Positions 53,201-64,000 of a DNA stretch of 64,000 bases are shown in pieces (position 1 is the first letter of the stretch; the number at the start of each line of letters is the position of its first letter). The position numbers and the translations under genes are program-made. Origin of the DNA: Blasia pusilla (Eukaryota > Marchantiophyta > Marchantiopsida > Blasiales); NCBI GenBank assembly GCA_050084515.1, contig CM114271.1, forward strand, positions 16,182,001-16,246,000. The letters run 5' to 3'. Below the pieces are notes generated by a model. That model made no database searches. It saw only the letters and a list, made by a program, of their open reading frames with translations, and had not been told where the DNA came from.

Positions 53201-53428
53201 TGTAACATGTATGTTCCCTGATTTTTCGGTATTCCTTTTCCTAAATGTGGTATGGAAATGTGGTCTTTGTTCTTCACCATGAATGAAGTCTTCAACCCTA
53301 TCCGAGGGAATCCATGCCTCTTTTCCATTGCCATACCAAATCAAATGCTGGCTCAAAAAAGGACCAGGGAGAGGGTTTTGGATAACATCGCATTCAAATG
53401 CAGCTGAATATTTCTTGAATTTCACCAT
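50233..53428 (-). pseudogene. Mutator-like (MULE) transposase with SWIM zinc finger, broken
   Basis: It catalyses cut-and-paste transposition by a DDE mechanism. Minus-strand pieces in order: an N-terminal part (53,428 to about 53,210); an exon of about 53,085-52,471 with MPISLCRCNLKGPPW and then ISMDATHGTN (first catalytic Asp at 52,498); a short exon near 52,410-52,360; an exon from about 52,245 to 51,903 with FQNGLPLVWAI, FIVDDSKEEQ (second Asp, about 52,080) and VPIDLCLWHVRKNW; and an exon starting 51,796 with RKWAATERHFV and TNAAIERWHHTLK (Glu at 51,636). A SWIM finger (VACTCSRANEGFTCKH, about 51,275-51,325) and a charged tail to 50,233 follow. Two in-frame stops between the Glu and the SWIM finger (near 51,472 and 51,407) make this copy a likely pseudogene. 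Confidence 0.85.
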
Positions 53429-53448
53429 GGCTATAATCTGTTCAGGGA

Positions 53449-53513
53449 TTCAAGTGCAGGCTTCAAGTGCAGGCTCCAATTAAAGTGCAGACTTCAAGTG
53501 CAGGCTTCAAGTG
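53449..53513 (+). repeat. Short tandem repeat, unit CTTCAAGTGCAGG
   Basis: About five adjoining variants of (A/C)TTCAAGTGCAGGCT, just upstream of the transposase start. Confidence 0.8.
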
Positions 53514-53739
53514 TGAATTCTGTCCATTCGACCTGGGCAAGACCGTACAGTACATAAATGGAACCGAACACCAAAATTATAGTGCACATAATAATAGACA
53601 TGTTTTCCTGGATTACGATCTAAGCTTTTTTCTATCACCATGACCGAATGTGGCACCAATAGCTACTTACGTGCAAATTGGCAAATGATACTCACGGACG
53701 CAAATAATCTCTTACATGAAAAAGTTACGGAGTGGACCC

Positions 53740-53960
53740 CATCCGCCTAATCCGGCTTGTAATCCGTGGTCCGTAGCTCGTAATCAATCAAGTTAGAAGC
53801 GTTCGAGTTAGAACTAATCAAGCTCGTAATGAAATGCTAATCCGCTCTTAATCAGCTAATCACGGTCTCCGCATACAAAGCGCTCTTCCTCGTTCCGTGT
53901 TTCTCCTTGCGCGCTCTTCGTCCGGCCACGTAATCCGCTCGTAATCAAATGCTAATCCCT
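53740..53960. repeat. TAATCCGCTCGTAATC-type scattered repeats near the right terminus
   Basis: GCTCGTAATCAA, AATGCTAATCCGCTC and TAATCCGCTCGTAATCAAATGCTAATCC recur between the right inverted repeat and the transposase. They may be promoter elements or transposase-binding sites (inference). Confidence 0.55.
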
Positions 53961-54158
53961 CCGTGTTTGGTTTCTACCGCTCTTCTCCGTTCATTCCAAA
54001 ATGATCGAATCCCCTAATTCCCGCCCTAATACCCGTCGACAAATTCCGTCATTTGAACCGGACCGAACGTAGTCCGTTCCGCGCCGTCCGTCTGTTTCGC
54101 GCCGTCCGTTTAGCACTGTCCGTTTAGATCCGTCCGTCTCCGGACGTTGTCCTCCCTG

Positions 54159-54278
54159 TCCTCCGTCGCGACCTCTCCATCCCGGGGCTCCTGAACCTAA
54201 AGCGTGGGCCCGACCTAGCTCGAGGTAGGCGCTACCCTACGCGCATTGATTGCCTTTCGGGACAAACTATGGCCTTCG
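54159..54278 (-). repeat. Right terminal inverted repeat
   Basis: Partner of 41,648-41,768. Its outer end, CAAACTATGGCCTTCG, is followed at once by the target duplication. Confidence 0.93.
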
Positions 54279-54286
54279 GCCGAAAA
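54279..54286 (+). repeat. Target-site duplication (right), GCCGAAAA
   Basis: Identical to 41,640-41,647. Confidence 0.85.
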
Positions 54287-57200
54287 TCAGATTCCATAAA
54301 CACTCTATTAGAAACCTTCAATTTGGCAACCATCCTTATCTTAGTAAAAAGGAAACTTGACACAAATAATAGAATATAGTTGCTATTGGCACATAGTAAA
54401 TAAATGCATGCAAACCTTTGAAAGGGCCTACATGTAAATAATCCAACATCCAATAATCCACAAGATGTCCTTGAAGAAAGTGTCCCTTTCTTGACGACAA
54501 ATATAACAATCATGGAAGATTTCGTCATGAGAAGAAAGTATTTTATTATCATGAATCCATCCAAAAAGGGAATGAAAATTTGTAAAAGACAAGTTCATAT
54601 GTTTTTGTTTTTCAAAAATTTCATACCTTTCTTACTATGAGTATCTAGACTAATTTATTATCAAACGTCTTCACGTCCATTAATGACTCCAATGAGTATC
54701 TAATAGAGCACAAATGATTCTTGCATAAATTTGTCACACCAAAAACCCATAAAAGTTCCATTTTGGATTATCGCCGGTTCCCTCGCTGAAGAATTTTAAT
54801 ATGCAGAAAACCGAGGGTTAACATTGTCCTCTAAATCACATCTTTCTCCCCTTCTGAATAAGTAAATAATTATTCCGCCTTGTGATTAAAGGGTGTTGCG
54901 TATGTTGCTTCTCTCCTCTCTATGCTTGTCTCTTTTCGTTGAAGCATGAGTAAACGTTTAAATTAAAATAAATAAATTAGGAATGGCTGCCAACGTTTGC
55001 ATATTGTAAATTCACGTCTACGTGGGAAATCGCGAGGAAATGCGAAACAAATTTGATTAAAAAATCACTATTTTAAGACAAAAGGAAAGAATCTACGTTG
55101 TTGGAACATGGGAAAAATTACTAAAAATAGTAAAATTAAAAAATACTTTTTTTGTTTTCATTTATTCGGAAGAAAATTTTAAATCAATTTACTGTAATAA
55201 TAAACGTTCAAGTAAGAGTTTATTTCCAGAAAATACCTTCACGACACTTCCGAAATTTTCATGTTCTTGTACGGGAGAGGAGAATTCTATGGCAATTTTC
55301 TTGGAAAAGTTTAATTAATGAAAAAGAGAAAATGGTACCATCCACCTTGGGTCGAGAAGATATTTTGATATACACATTGATATCACTCGTGGTTGAAATT
55401 TCCCCAGCTCTCACTGGTTTTTATAAAATTAGCAAAAGAAATAACTTTCCATCATGAATTTCTCACAGCTTTGTATTGCTCTGAAAAATCTTCAAAATTA
55501 GAGGTGCGGTTTGGAAAATAAAGAAGGTCACGAAGTAAGATAACAAAAATGAAGATTTCTTGTTGAAAATCTATACGGTTAAGAGAAGATGAGAGATAAG
55601 AGAAACCTCCTCCCCCGTTGGATTTTTTTTTATCGACACCTACTAGACTTAAAAATTAGATTATAGACGTAAATTTTTTTCCTCGTATAACACGGGCATC
55701 ATACTAGTCTCAAGAAATGCATGTGACACGATTTTAAGCGAAAACTTGAAATACATGTGGCGAGAGTTTCAAATTCTTCGTAGATGCCTTTCTCCGGCAC
55801 TCTCGTAATTTTCATGGTCACATAACATAAAATAAAAAAAATTGGAAATCACAGAAGAGAAAGAAGGAAATTAGAGTTGCAATTACGGGATAAGACGGAA
55901 AAGCTTCTAGAAGACAGGCGGAATTTTGATGTTCTTGTACCTCTCGGGGCCGTGTAGCATGCGGCGTTGTCGTCGGCAGTCAAAAGGAATCCCTGTCCGA
56001 GGATTCTTTTAGTTTACAGCGGAAAGCGATGAAGATGAGCACCAAATACACGAATTCCCCACATTCCCGACTATGAAAACCGGGAAAGTCAATTTCACGG
56101 GCGACGGAGGCGGATGACTGTGGAAGGAAGGAAAGCTGTCCTGCTGGTTGGTGGGGCTCCATCACCGTACTGCAAAAACAAGAGTCCGCACGCAGTATTC
56201 ATCACTTATTTCTCGTAGCTTCAGGACGGTAAATACACCTTGAATTCTGTCAGTTTGTGTGTATTGGAGCTTATTTTTTTCAGTATTGGTACGTTCTCTC
56301 TCTCTCTCTCTTTTCTCTCCGTATAAGGGCATTTCGAGGACTACAGGTGTGGTAAAGCTCTTGAATAGAGTATGTACTGTAGTTCTAGATACGATACACG
56401 TCCCGAGAAAGGACAAGAATTACTTACTGTACCGGAAATTGTGCGGACTTAGTTTAGCAGTAGTGTAGGGTTAACGGGAGAAAGGTGATGGGGCGGAGGA
56501 CCGAGGTGGTGCTGCACAGACAGAAAGGGGAGGAAGAGTCCAAATCTGCACATGAGGTGCACGGCGGTAGGAGCAAAGCAGGCTGCGCGGAGGCAGATCG
56601 GGTCGAAGTATGGAAATGGGACGTGATTGGAGTGCGACAGAGGGGATCCGAAAGTGAGGCAAGACGTGAATGATGAAATTGGGAGTGTAATGAATGAGGG
56701 AATTGTTAGATCGAGCGAGATACTGGACAACACGCAGTGATGAGGTGGTGGAGGTTGAGGAGGGGTGGAAGTGCTTAGAGGTGTAGTGCGCTGGAGCTAA
56801 GCCCCCGGAGCCGCATGGAAGAGTTTGATATTTAAAGAAAGAGATAGCGAGTCTCCCGGCCTCTTGGACTTGATAACAACGTCGAAAAGAGGTTGGGGCC
56901 TGGATCGCAATTCGCCTGAGAGTCGAACACAGGCTTTAAGCATTTTCGTCAATTCCTTCTCAGGTTTGTAAACAGTCACGGAGAATCTCTCCATCAATCC
57001 ACGTATGTTACTCGAAAGGACATTGTAGCTGGTGATCCGATCGACTCTTTTAAGTTTAAGACGTACATATTTGCTTTGTGGTAAGCGTAGTTGTACGATC
57101 CATGTTCTTCCTCACTGTGAATGCTCTGGTTTCTTTTACTTTCCATCTGAGATTGGTGCTGGGCTCATTATATCAACCCTCTATGCGTATTTCTTGTCCT

Positions 57201-58112
57201 CTTTTCTAATCCACTGTCTACGTTCGGCCGAGTTTGGGTGGTAAAGATCCGAAGACCTTGCCTCGCAGCAAGCGGATCGCGGTATGTAGTACGTTTGCAG
57301 AACTTTTCAAATCCATTTCTGGAGAGCAATTTACAGAGATGCGCGGTTTCCTCTACTCGTTTCATCGATTTACTTTGATTGTCGCTTCAGCTCGCGGAAA
57401 GGAGTAGATGTGGCAGTAGTTGGTTTCTGATTCGTTGGATCGAATGAGGCACTGAACGATCTGTGTATCAGTTTCCGTACTACAAGTTGATGTCGTGGTC
57501 CGATCGGATCTCCTATCTGTTAAGGATGGGTACTTTTGTTCAATTATTCTTGTCATATTTGCCCGTCAATGATGTTAATTGTGTTCGTGTGGTAGTAAAC
57601 CTCCGGTTTCGTGAGAGTGTGTCTATTAGTTTGATTCACGGTTCGAGAATGTCCTCTGCCCTGAGATGGAGTGTTGTCGACCCGTTGCAAAAGACAAGTT
57701 CAAGATGGATGGGCATGCTTCCCGATCTTAGTTACTTAGCGCGGTTGCCCGGTATATTGTCGGGTTGAATTCCTTTCCTCTCTTCACTCTTTGGTTTCGG
57801 CACCATGTGGGGCGAGCTCCATTTCGCTTTCGGCGGAGTCGAATCTTGAGCCATGTGCACCTGAAGGTGTAGTAGTTGTTAGGCAAATTTTGGAGGGGTC
57901 TTGAAATCGAGTTCTGTTAGAGCTGTGGTGATGACGTAGCACGTCTCGATGGAGCTTTGTCACGTGACACTGATTTTTCAGATCGTTCTTGATGTAGATC
58001 AAGGGAAGACAAATGTGACGCCCGTGACCTGTCCGTGTCCCTTGTTTATGGGCGTGTTGTTTCTCTGATGCGGGGGCTAATACTGAATTGAATTCTGTAG
58101 GGACTTCAAGCC
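54287..58112. other. No recognised gene; upstream region of the coiled-coil gene
   Basis: AT-rich to about 55,900, then more balanced. A (CT)n tract lies at 56,291-56,318 and another short one near 56,325. Small frames on both strands show no known motif. The sequence just before 58,101 (TTGAATTCTGTAG|GGACTTCAAGCC) looks like a splice acceptor, so a noncoding first exon of the downstream gene probably lies somewhere between 56.3 and 58.1 kb. Confidence 0.4.
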
Positions 58113-61100
58113 ATGGCTGAGCCCGAACCAGGGTTGGTGCCTGAACAAGGTGCCGACATCAGAAGTGAAAGGGAAGCAGAAGGAGACCTTGAGTCCGTGC
58201 TAGATGACTCCCACAAGGAGGTGAGAGCTCTGAATTTCTGTTGTGAAGGCAGTTGTTGGAACTAGTCAGTAAGAAAGGACTGCGGTGACTTACAATTGTT
58301 GTTTTGAGGGTTTGAAGAATGGAAGATTGTAAACACTGATACTGATTCTCAGAGCTCGTTTTCTAGGCACATACGCCAAGACATGGGCCTAGTAAGCGAG
58401 GCCGCTCAACTGTTCATTTCAAGGAGGTCGTTACCATAGAGTAGAGACTCAGCTGTCATTGCATCTAAGCTGAGGTCTTGAAGAACGCATTATAAGTTGC
58501 CAGATTGTCTGCCTACTTTTGAAGCTACCATGTACTCGGCTGTCCATCGTTACGTGTTCAAAGCCTGACTTCTCTAACATTTTATGTGCCTAGTTGCATA
58601 GGCAATGAGGAAACATGTTAGTCTTTTTCAAATCTGGAAAGATGTAAAGAACATTAGGAATTACTGATTGGTCACATGCATCTAAGGCTGATGCTTACGC
58701 TGTCTGTATATGGACTTGGGACATGTTTTGGTGACCTATTAGGCTTTGTAGCAAATTCATCTTTATTGAATAATGGATTTCAAGATCAGGAATGGAATAG
58801 AGACAAGAGGCATACACACTGCTATGCCTTGTGTTGCAAGTTTAACAATCTGATGTATGAGTTATCATCAGGGGATCTGTCGTTGTGTGCAAGCAGTGTA
58901 TTGGATTTATGTATGATAGATATGGTAGCAGTCCAGACTTTCTTACAAACGATGTGGCAAACAGATTTAGAGGTAATCCGGGGCAGATAGGCACAGTATC
59001 TGTTACATGTCCTAGTAAAGGCTAAAATGTCACTGTGGGTAACTATCAAGGTTGGTGTGTCTGGTGGATCTTCCAGGCACCTAGGGTGGATTCTGCAGAG
59101 GTAATGAGGCTGAAGGACGAAGTCAATAAAGCTGAAGAGGACTTAGTCAAGTCCACGCAGGCCACTAAAGCAGCAGAGGCTAAAGTGGCAGCTATTGAGG
59201 ACAAATTGACAGAAGTTTTAGAGAAAGCTACTGCACTGGAAGAGGCAGCGAAGATGAATTTGGAGAGGGCATCTGTTGCTGAGGCAAAAGTTCAAGAGCT
59301 TACATTAGAGCTACAAGGAATGGTAGCGACAAATGACACCCATATAGAGAAAGCGTCTGGGGCTCAAGCCAAGATCTCTGATTTGGAAGAAAAACTGAAG
59401 GAGGAAATGTCCAATACTTCAAAAGCTGAGCAGAAAGCAACAGATAATGAATCCAAGTTGAGGGAAGTGGAAGGCGTTGTTGAAGAGTTAAATCTACGAG
59501 TAAAGAGTCTGCAGAGTCAAGCTGAGGTGACTGAAAAGGAAAGCTTGGGATTGAAAAGTGAAATTGAAAACCTCACAATCAGTGTTGCTACAGCTGAGCA
59601 GGAAGCAGGGGAGAGGATTAAGGCTTTACAGGAAGACTTGGGAAGTGCCAAGGCAGAAATAGAGAGCCTAGCCAAGGAGAAAGAAAAGCTCAAGCTTGTG
59701 GAGGCGCAAGTTGCCAAGCTTGAGGGAGAATTGAAAACTGCGGAAGCAAAAGTTGAGGAATTCTCTGCAGAATTAGTAAACAGGAAGTCCCAAAGTGACA
59801 AAGATGCTAAAATTCTTGGGGACAAGGTTGCAACACTGGAGTCCTCACTGGCTTCAGTGCAGGGAGAGCTGAAGGAGGCAGAAGTCAACCTTCAGAAGCA
59901 GTCCGAATCACAAGCAGAGGAATTGGCATCCAAGGAGGAGGCTCTGAAGTCATTAGAGAGCAGCAAAAGTGTCTTGGAAAGCAGAGTTTCTGAGCTTGAA
60001 ACCTCCCTTGCAACGGCTGAAGCCAACTTTAAAGACAGTGAAGAGCAACTGCAAGCTCAAATTGAGCTGCATCTTGCTGATCTTAAAAGCAAGCAAGAGT
60101 CGTTGTCTTCAGCAGAAGCAAAAACAATTGATATGGGTGCAGAGTTGGCATTGTGGTCTGAAAAAATCAAGGCTTTAGAGTCTGAGTTGAAGGAAGTTTC
60201 TGAAAGAGCAAAAGAGCATGAGATGAATGCAAAGACTCATGAGGAAATTGCATTGAAGTCTACAGCTAGGTCGCTTGACTTGGAAAGCTTAGTTGCCAGT
60301 CATGAGGAGAATTCCCAAAAGCACAAAGATACAGTACAATCCTTGCAAGCAGAAGTTGACGAGGCAAAGTCAAAGATTGCTGCTTTGGAGGCCATTGCTG
60401 ATAAGGTACCTAAATTGGAAGAGAGTTTGCAGAGTGCACAGGAGAAGGTGACTGAGCTTGTGGAGAAGTTGAAGTCTGCACAAAGTAAGGCAAGAGAACT
60501 TGAGGAAGTGTCTGCCTTCCATGATGACAATATGAAGGCGTACAAAGATGCAGTTCAATCTTTGCAAAATGAAGTTGAGGCAAACGCAAAGGTAAGTGCA
60601 GAAAAAGTGTCACAACTGGAAGAAAGTCTGCGGTCTTCGCAGGAAAAGTCAATGCAACTGGAAGAGAAGTTCAAGACTTCCGAAGAGAGTGCCAAAGTGC
60701 TAGAGGAGAAGTCTTCACAACTTGAAGGGAAGCTTAAGTCCGCCGAAGAGAAAATAGTAGAGTATGAGAACAGTGCCCATCTTCAGGAAAATAATGTCAT
60801 TCGTTCTGCTGAAAGAGTAGCAGAGTTGGAAGGTTTGGTGGTTGTCTATGAAGGAAAGGTTAAAGAAGCGGCAGATTTGTTGCAGTCAACAAAGGCTGAT
60901 TTACAGAAAGCAAGGTTGGAGGTTACAAATAATGCTGCAGTCCTGGAGGAATTAGAGGTTTCAGTGACTCAGCTCCAGAAGGAGCTCAGTGAAACTCAAG
61001 AAAGGGAGAAGGAACTTGAAGCACAGCTGAAGTCGACTGAAGTCAAAGCTTTGCACCATGAGAAGAATGCACAAGAGGTTCAGACGAAGTCTCTGAACCT

Positions 61101-63470
61101 TGAGGAATTGTTGGCTCTCCATCAAACTCAAGCAAAGGTTGCAGAAGATGAGGCAACATCTCTTAAGTCTGCTATTCTTGAGGTACAAGCTCAGCATGCA
61201 CAGGTTGATTCAGAGGCCAAAGTACTCCAGGAGAAACTTCTCTTTCTAGAAGAGAAAGTGAGAAATGGGGATTTGAGCTCTTCAGAATTAACTGCGAAAA
61301 TTGCTTCGGCTCAAGAGACTGCTGAGGCTATGTCCAGTGAGCTGGGAATCTCAAATAGGAAGTTGGAAGAAAGTGAAGCATTGGGAAAAGAGCTCGAGAA
61401 GAAACTTGCATCAGCAGAGGAGAAGGCGTCAACCGTTGAGTTACAGTTGATTGCAATCATGGAAAGTAGTGCAAAGTTGACGGAGGATTTTTCGAGCCTG
61501 AAGTCTCAAGCAATTACTGAGCATGACCATCTCACATCCAAGGTACCTACTTTCTATTGAAAAATTCTTTGCCTTGCTTGATCTTTCCTTGTTTCAATGA
61601 GGGATGGTGCCTGTGCCCAAGACCGTTCAATTACATTTATGGATTTTATAATTCAATTACTTTATGGGATGGTGAGATGGGATGAGAGTTGATTATAAGT
61701 GGTGATGGCTTAAGGAGGACAGGTGAGATCTTTGGAGTCTGCCAAACCGTGTCTGCTGAGTGAAACTAAACCTGCTCTCATGATGTTATATGTGTCTGTT
61801 TGCAGATTGTTGATCTTACCTCAGATAAAGATGCTCTCAGTGCTGAACTAGTAGTCACACAGAAGCGCCTCGAAGAGTTTATGAATGGGGTATCAGAGAA
61901 AGATTCTCTTGCTGCGGAACTTGTGGAGACCCAAAGACGTCTGCAAGAGGTGATCGAAGAAAAGCAGCAGGAGGCACTGAAGTCAAGAAACTACAGAACA
62001 GCCAAGGAGACTGCGCTTGAGGCTGAGCTTCATGGCCTTAAGGGGCAGCTGAAGGATGCAGAAATCAAACTTAGGGGTTTAAAGGAACTCCAGCAGAAAG
62101 TGTTAATAGCTGATGAGAAGCAGCGGGAACAGGTCTTTCTCAACCCACTATTACTTACAAGCCTTTCCTTGCAGAAAACATTAGTAGCACAACTTAATTT
62201 TTTTTTTTTTTGGGGGTATGTGATGATATAAACTGGATTTGACAGCACTTTTTTTCTGTTCAAGAAATTAATGGTTATCTGTTCGTTGGAGTGTGCTTTG
62301 TAAGCTTTTTCTCCGGTATGGGCATGTTGATTCTTTTGACTTCTTTATGGTAACGAAATAGAATACATAATTTTTGAAGATTGGTGATGGTTGTTAAAGT
62401 TCGATATTTCTTCATGTTGAGATGTTCTTCTGAGTTTGAAACACAGAGGTCTGAGTATGAATAAATGTGGAATACAATCGAGAATTAAAACGAGGTGCAC
62501 GGTGTGTGGAAAATTGTCTTGTATCTTCTATGTCTTGTTGTACGGCTGCTTTGGTTGGTTAGAGATGAGAATTGGTCGTGGTAATTTTGATGAGCAGACG
62601 TCCTTGAAGGTCTGACTACCTTTGATATTCCTAATGGCTGCATCCAGAGTGCCAGTGTTCTGAAGGAGCGTCAGAAATATGCAAGCACTCTAGAGGAGCT
62701 CTCAAAGTTGAAGGAAGAGATGGCATCTCTGCAGAAATCTGCATCTGAACAAGGAGCTGTCATTTCTGAGTTAAAAGAACAACTGGAATCTCAGAAGAAG
62801 TCTTCAATTGCACAAGAGGAGGTGGTATTAAAACTGAAAAATCAGTTGAAGGAATGTCCCAAGGAGACATCAACCAATTCTCATGAGGAAGTGATACAGC
62901 TAAAAGAACAACTGGCTACTCAGGTTTGGCAGTGCAACCTTGTAAATTTCTCTAATCCAACTCCACATGGACGGTGGTGTGTACATGTGGACGAGATCTT
63001 GGGCTAGTTGCAGTAGAATATATTTGCAAGCTGACTTGGTGGTATTGTTTTCATAAGGTAGAGGTTCTCTTACCATACTGTGCTGTTTCGGTTCTGTTTC
63101 TGTGAAGTTCGTGTTAAAGTTGCATCTAAGACCTCTATGCCCGCAGAAATCTGAGCACGAAAAGCAGAAATCCGAATTCGAAAAGCAGAGAACTGAGTAC
63201 GAAAAGCTTCAAGCACAATTCAATTCCACAACTGTCGCGACAAAGGATTTCACCTCAAAAGCCCCTGCACAAGATGGGAAACTAAGGAGGAGGAGGAGCA
63301 AGAAGGGCAATATGCAGGAGGATTATACTGCACCTGAAGATGTAGTGGATGAGAAGGGTACCACTGTGAAATCAAGCTCCATCAGTAGAGGTCTTCTGAG
63401 TATGCTTGTCGCCATTTCTGTAGGATCATCCCTGTTAAGCTTCTACTTCACCAAGAGGATCTATCAATGA
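58113..63470 (+). CDS. Long coiled-coil protein with C-terminal membrane anchor (PICC/PICL-like)
   Basis: Exons 58113-58220, 59077-61542, 61806-62132, 62648-62923 and 63147-63470 are all phase 0 with GT-AG borders, giving about 1,166 residues. The start (MAEPEPGLVPEQG) follows a likely acceptor. The second exon is an almost unbroken heptad coiled coil of over 800 residues built from repeats like KVAELEGELKSAEEKV. The last exon has a repeating EKQ(K/R)SE(F/Y) stretch, a basic patch (KLRRRRSKKG), then a single hydrophobic segment (LLSMLVAISVGSSLLSFYF) and the tail TKRIYQ, as in a tail-anchored protein. Plant PICC/PICL proteins have this layout and sit on the ER, so an ER or nuclear-envelope tether is the best guess. 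An optional 60-base exon at 58,367-58,426 would also keep the frame. Confidence 0.88.
58367..58426 (+). CDS. Possible alternative exon of the coiled-coil gene
   Basis: TTTTCTAG|GCACATACG opens 20 codons (AHTPRHGPSKRGRSTVHFKE) and ends GAG|GTCGTT. It is phase 0 at both ends, so it can be included or skipped without changing the frame. The donor is weak. It ends in KE like exon 1 (SHKE), and its basic Ser/Arg/Pro-rich content differs from the acidic first exon. Confidence 0.35.
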
Positions 63471-64000
63471 ACATACAGCCCAGAGGAGAAATGCCTATCT
63501 ATTGAATAGACTCATGCCAGAGTTATACCTCAAACGGTAGCGATGACATCAACGTTTAGGGTTGAGGCATTGGCATGGTGAGTTGCCATTGGGCGTAGTA
63601 TCTCTTAAACAAACGGATACCTGTTTCTTGTAGATAGCCTCCTAGTCGATTATGCATATGCACGGCGTCACCGCCCTCGGAAGTGGCTGTAACTGCACTG
63701 ATTCTTCCCCATTTTCTCTCACCAGTTTAACAACAGAAACGAGTACCTTATGATGAAAGTAGTTCATTAGCTGTTGGCTAGTCGCATTAAACAGTTCCTT
63801 ACCTTATTTTTTCCAGTAAGGACTCTGTCATGTTATTTCATGTTTCTTGTCCGCATTGGATACCAATATGACCTTTCCGCACCAGTAAAATTGAGATTAT
63901 TTATCATCCGAGTCATATTGGAACTTTGAAGCGCCTTTTTTGAAGACCCTCAGACCAAACCCTTAAGAAGTGTACGGGCATTTTCTGACTCTTACGGCAG
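63471..64000 (+). other. 3' untranslated region and downstream of the coiled-coil gene
   Basis: No further coding pattern. No clear AATAAA was seen; plant poly(A) sites often lack it. Confidence 0.4.

Larger units (their letters stand above)
41648..54278. mobile_element. 12.6-kb Mutator-like DNA transposon with long inverted termini
   Basis: Terminal inverted repeats of about 120 bp (41,648-41,768 and 54,159-54,278; outer bases CGAAGCCCATAGTTCG and, reverse-complemented, CGAAGGCCATAGTTTG) are flanked by the exact 8-bp duplication GCCGAAAA. Inside are a transposase gene on the minus strand near the right end and a second spliced gene on the plus strand near the left end. The two converge at about 48.4-50.2 kb, the same layout as mudrA/mudrB in maize MuDR. 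The terminal repeats now differ at several positions, and the transposase has stops, so it has not moved recently under its own power. Confidence 0.9.

Noticed and set aside
41648-54278. Assigning the 8-bp-duplicating element to the hAT superfamily
   Set aside because: hAT elements also duplicate 8 bp, but the transposase has the MULE DATHGTN/DDS/E arrangement and a SWIM finger, and the termini are about 120 bp long, unlike the short hAT ends.
59517-59888. Minus-strand frames within the coiled-coil gene
   Set aside because: Ser/Leu-rich shadows of Glu/Lys-rich coding sequence on the opposite strand.

Overview
The window is nuclear DNA of a plant, most likely a non-flowering land plant or close streptophyte relative. 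The reasons are GT-AG introns, a plastid/mitochondrion-type tRNA thiouridylase with a plant-like sequence, a long membrane-anchored coiled-coil gene of plant type, and dense Ty3/gypsy, Mutator-like and LINE remnants. I cannot name the species from sequence alone. No rRNA, tRNA, CRISPR array or bacterial operon was seen.

Layout. 1-2,290: a rearranged Ty3/gypsy piece (shortened LTR plus an inverted RNase H-integrase-PHD fragment). 2,291-9,225: no recognisable gene; it holds a GC-rich repeat cluster (2.86-3.6 kb) and a CpG-rich tract with a degenerate tandem repeat (6.49-6.88 kb). 9,230-17,640 (-): a complete ten-exon gene for an organellar tRNA-specific 2-thiouridylase (MnmA/TRMU family); intron 7 is 3.2 kb and holds a LINE remnant. 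17.6-21.7 kb: mostly empty, with two related small coiled-coil-like ORFs.

21.7-37.0 kb: a nest of Ty3/gypsy sequences on the minus strand. The main element (LTR at 29,044-31,194, coding 29,004 to 22,031) reads gag - protease - cytosine-C5 DNA methyltransferase - reverse transcriptase - RNase H - integrase - PHD finger. It is broken by stops and frameshifts, but the methyltransferase motifs I, IV (PCQ), VI (ENV), VIII, IX and X are all present in canonical order. An LTR-retrotransposon carrying both a DNA-methylation writer and a PHD chromatin reader is the most exciting object in the window. A second LTR abuts the first directly, and 2.61 kb (31,786-37,004) is tandemly duplicated.

37.0-41.6 kb: AT-rich DNA with a gypsy RT/integrase relic between direct repeats. 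41,648-54,278: a 12.6-kb Mutator-like DNA transposon with about 120-bp terminal inverted repeats and an exact 8-bp target duplication (GCCGAAAA). It carries a degenerate DDE-SWIM transposase gene (-) and, convergent to it as in MuDR, a spliced gene of unknown function (+, 45,080-48,399) with a C2H2-like finger. 54.3-58.1 kb: no gene recognised; it leads into a five-exon gene (+, 58,113-63,470) for a roughly 1,170-residue coiled-coil protein with a C-terminal membrane anchor, resembling plant ER-anchored PICC/PICL proteins. The two host genes are unrelated in function; the rest is mobile DNA.
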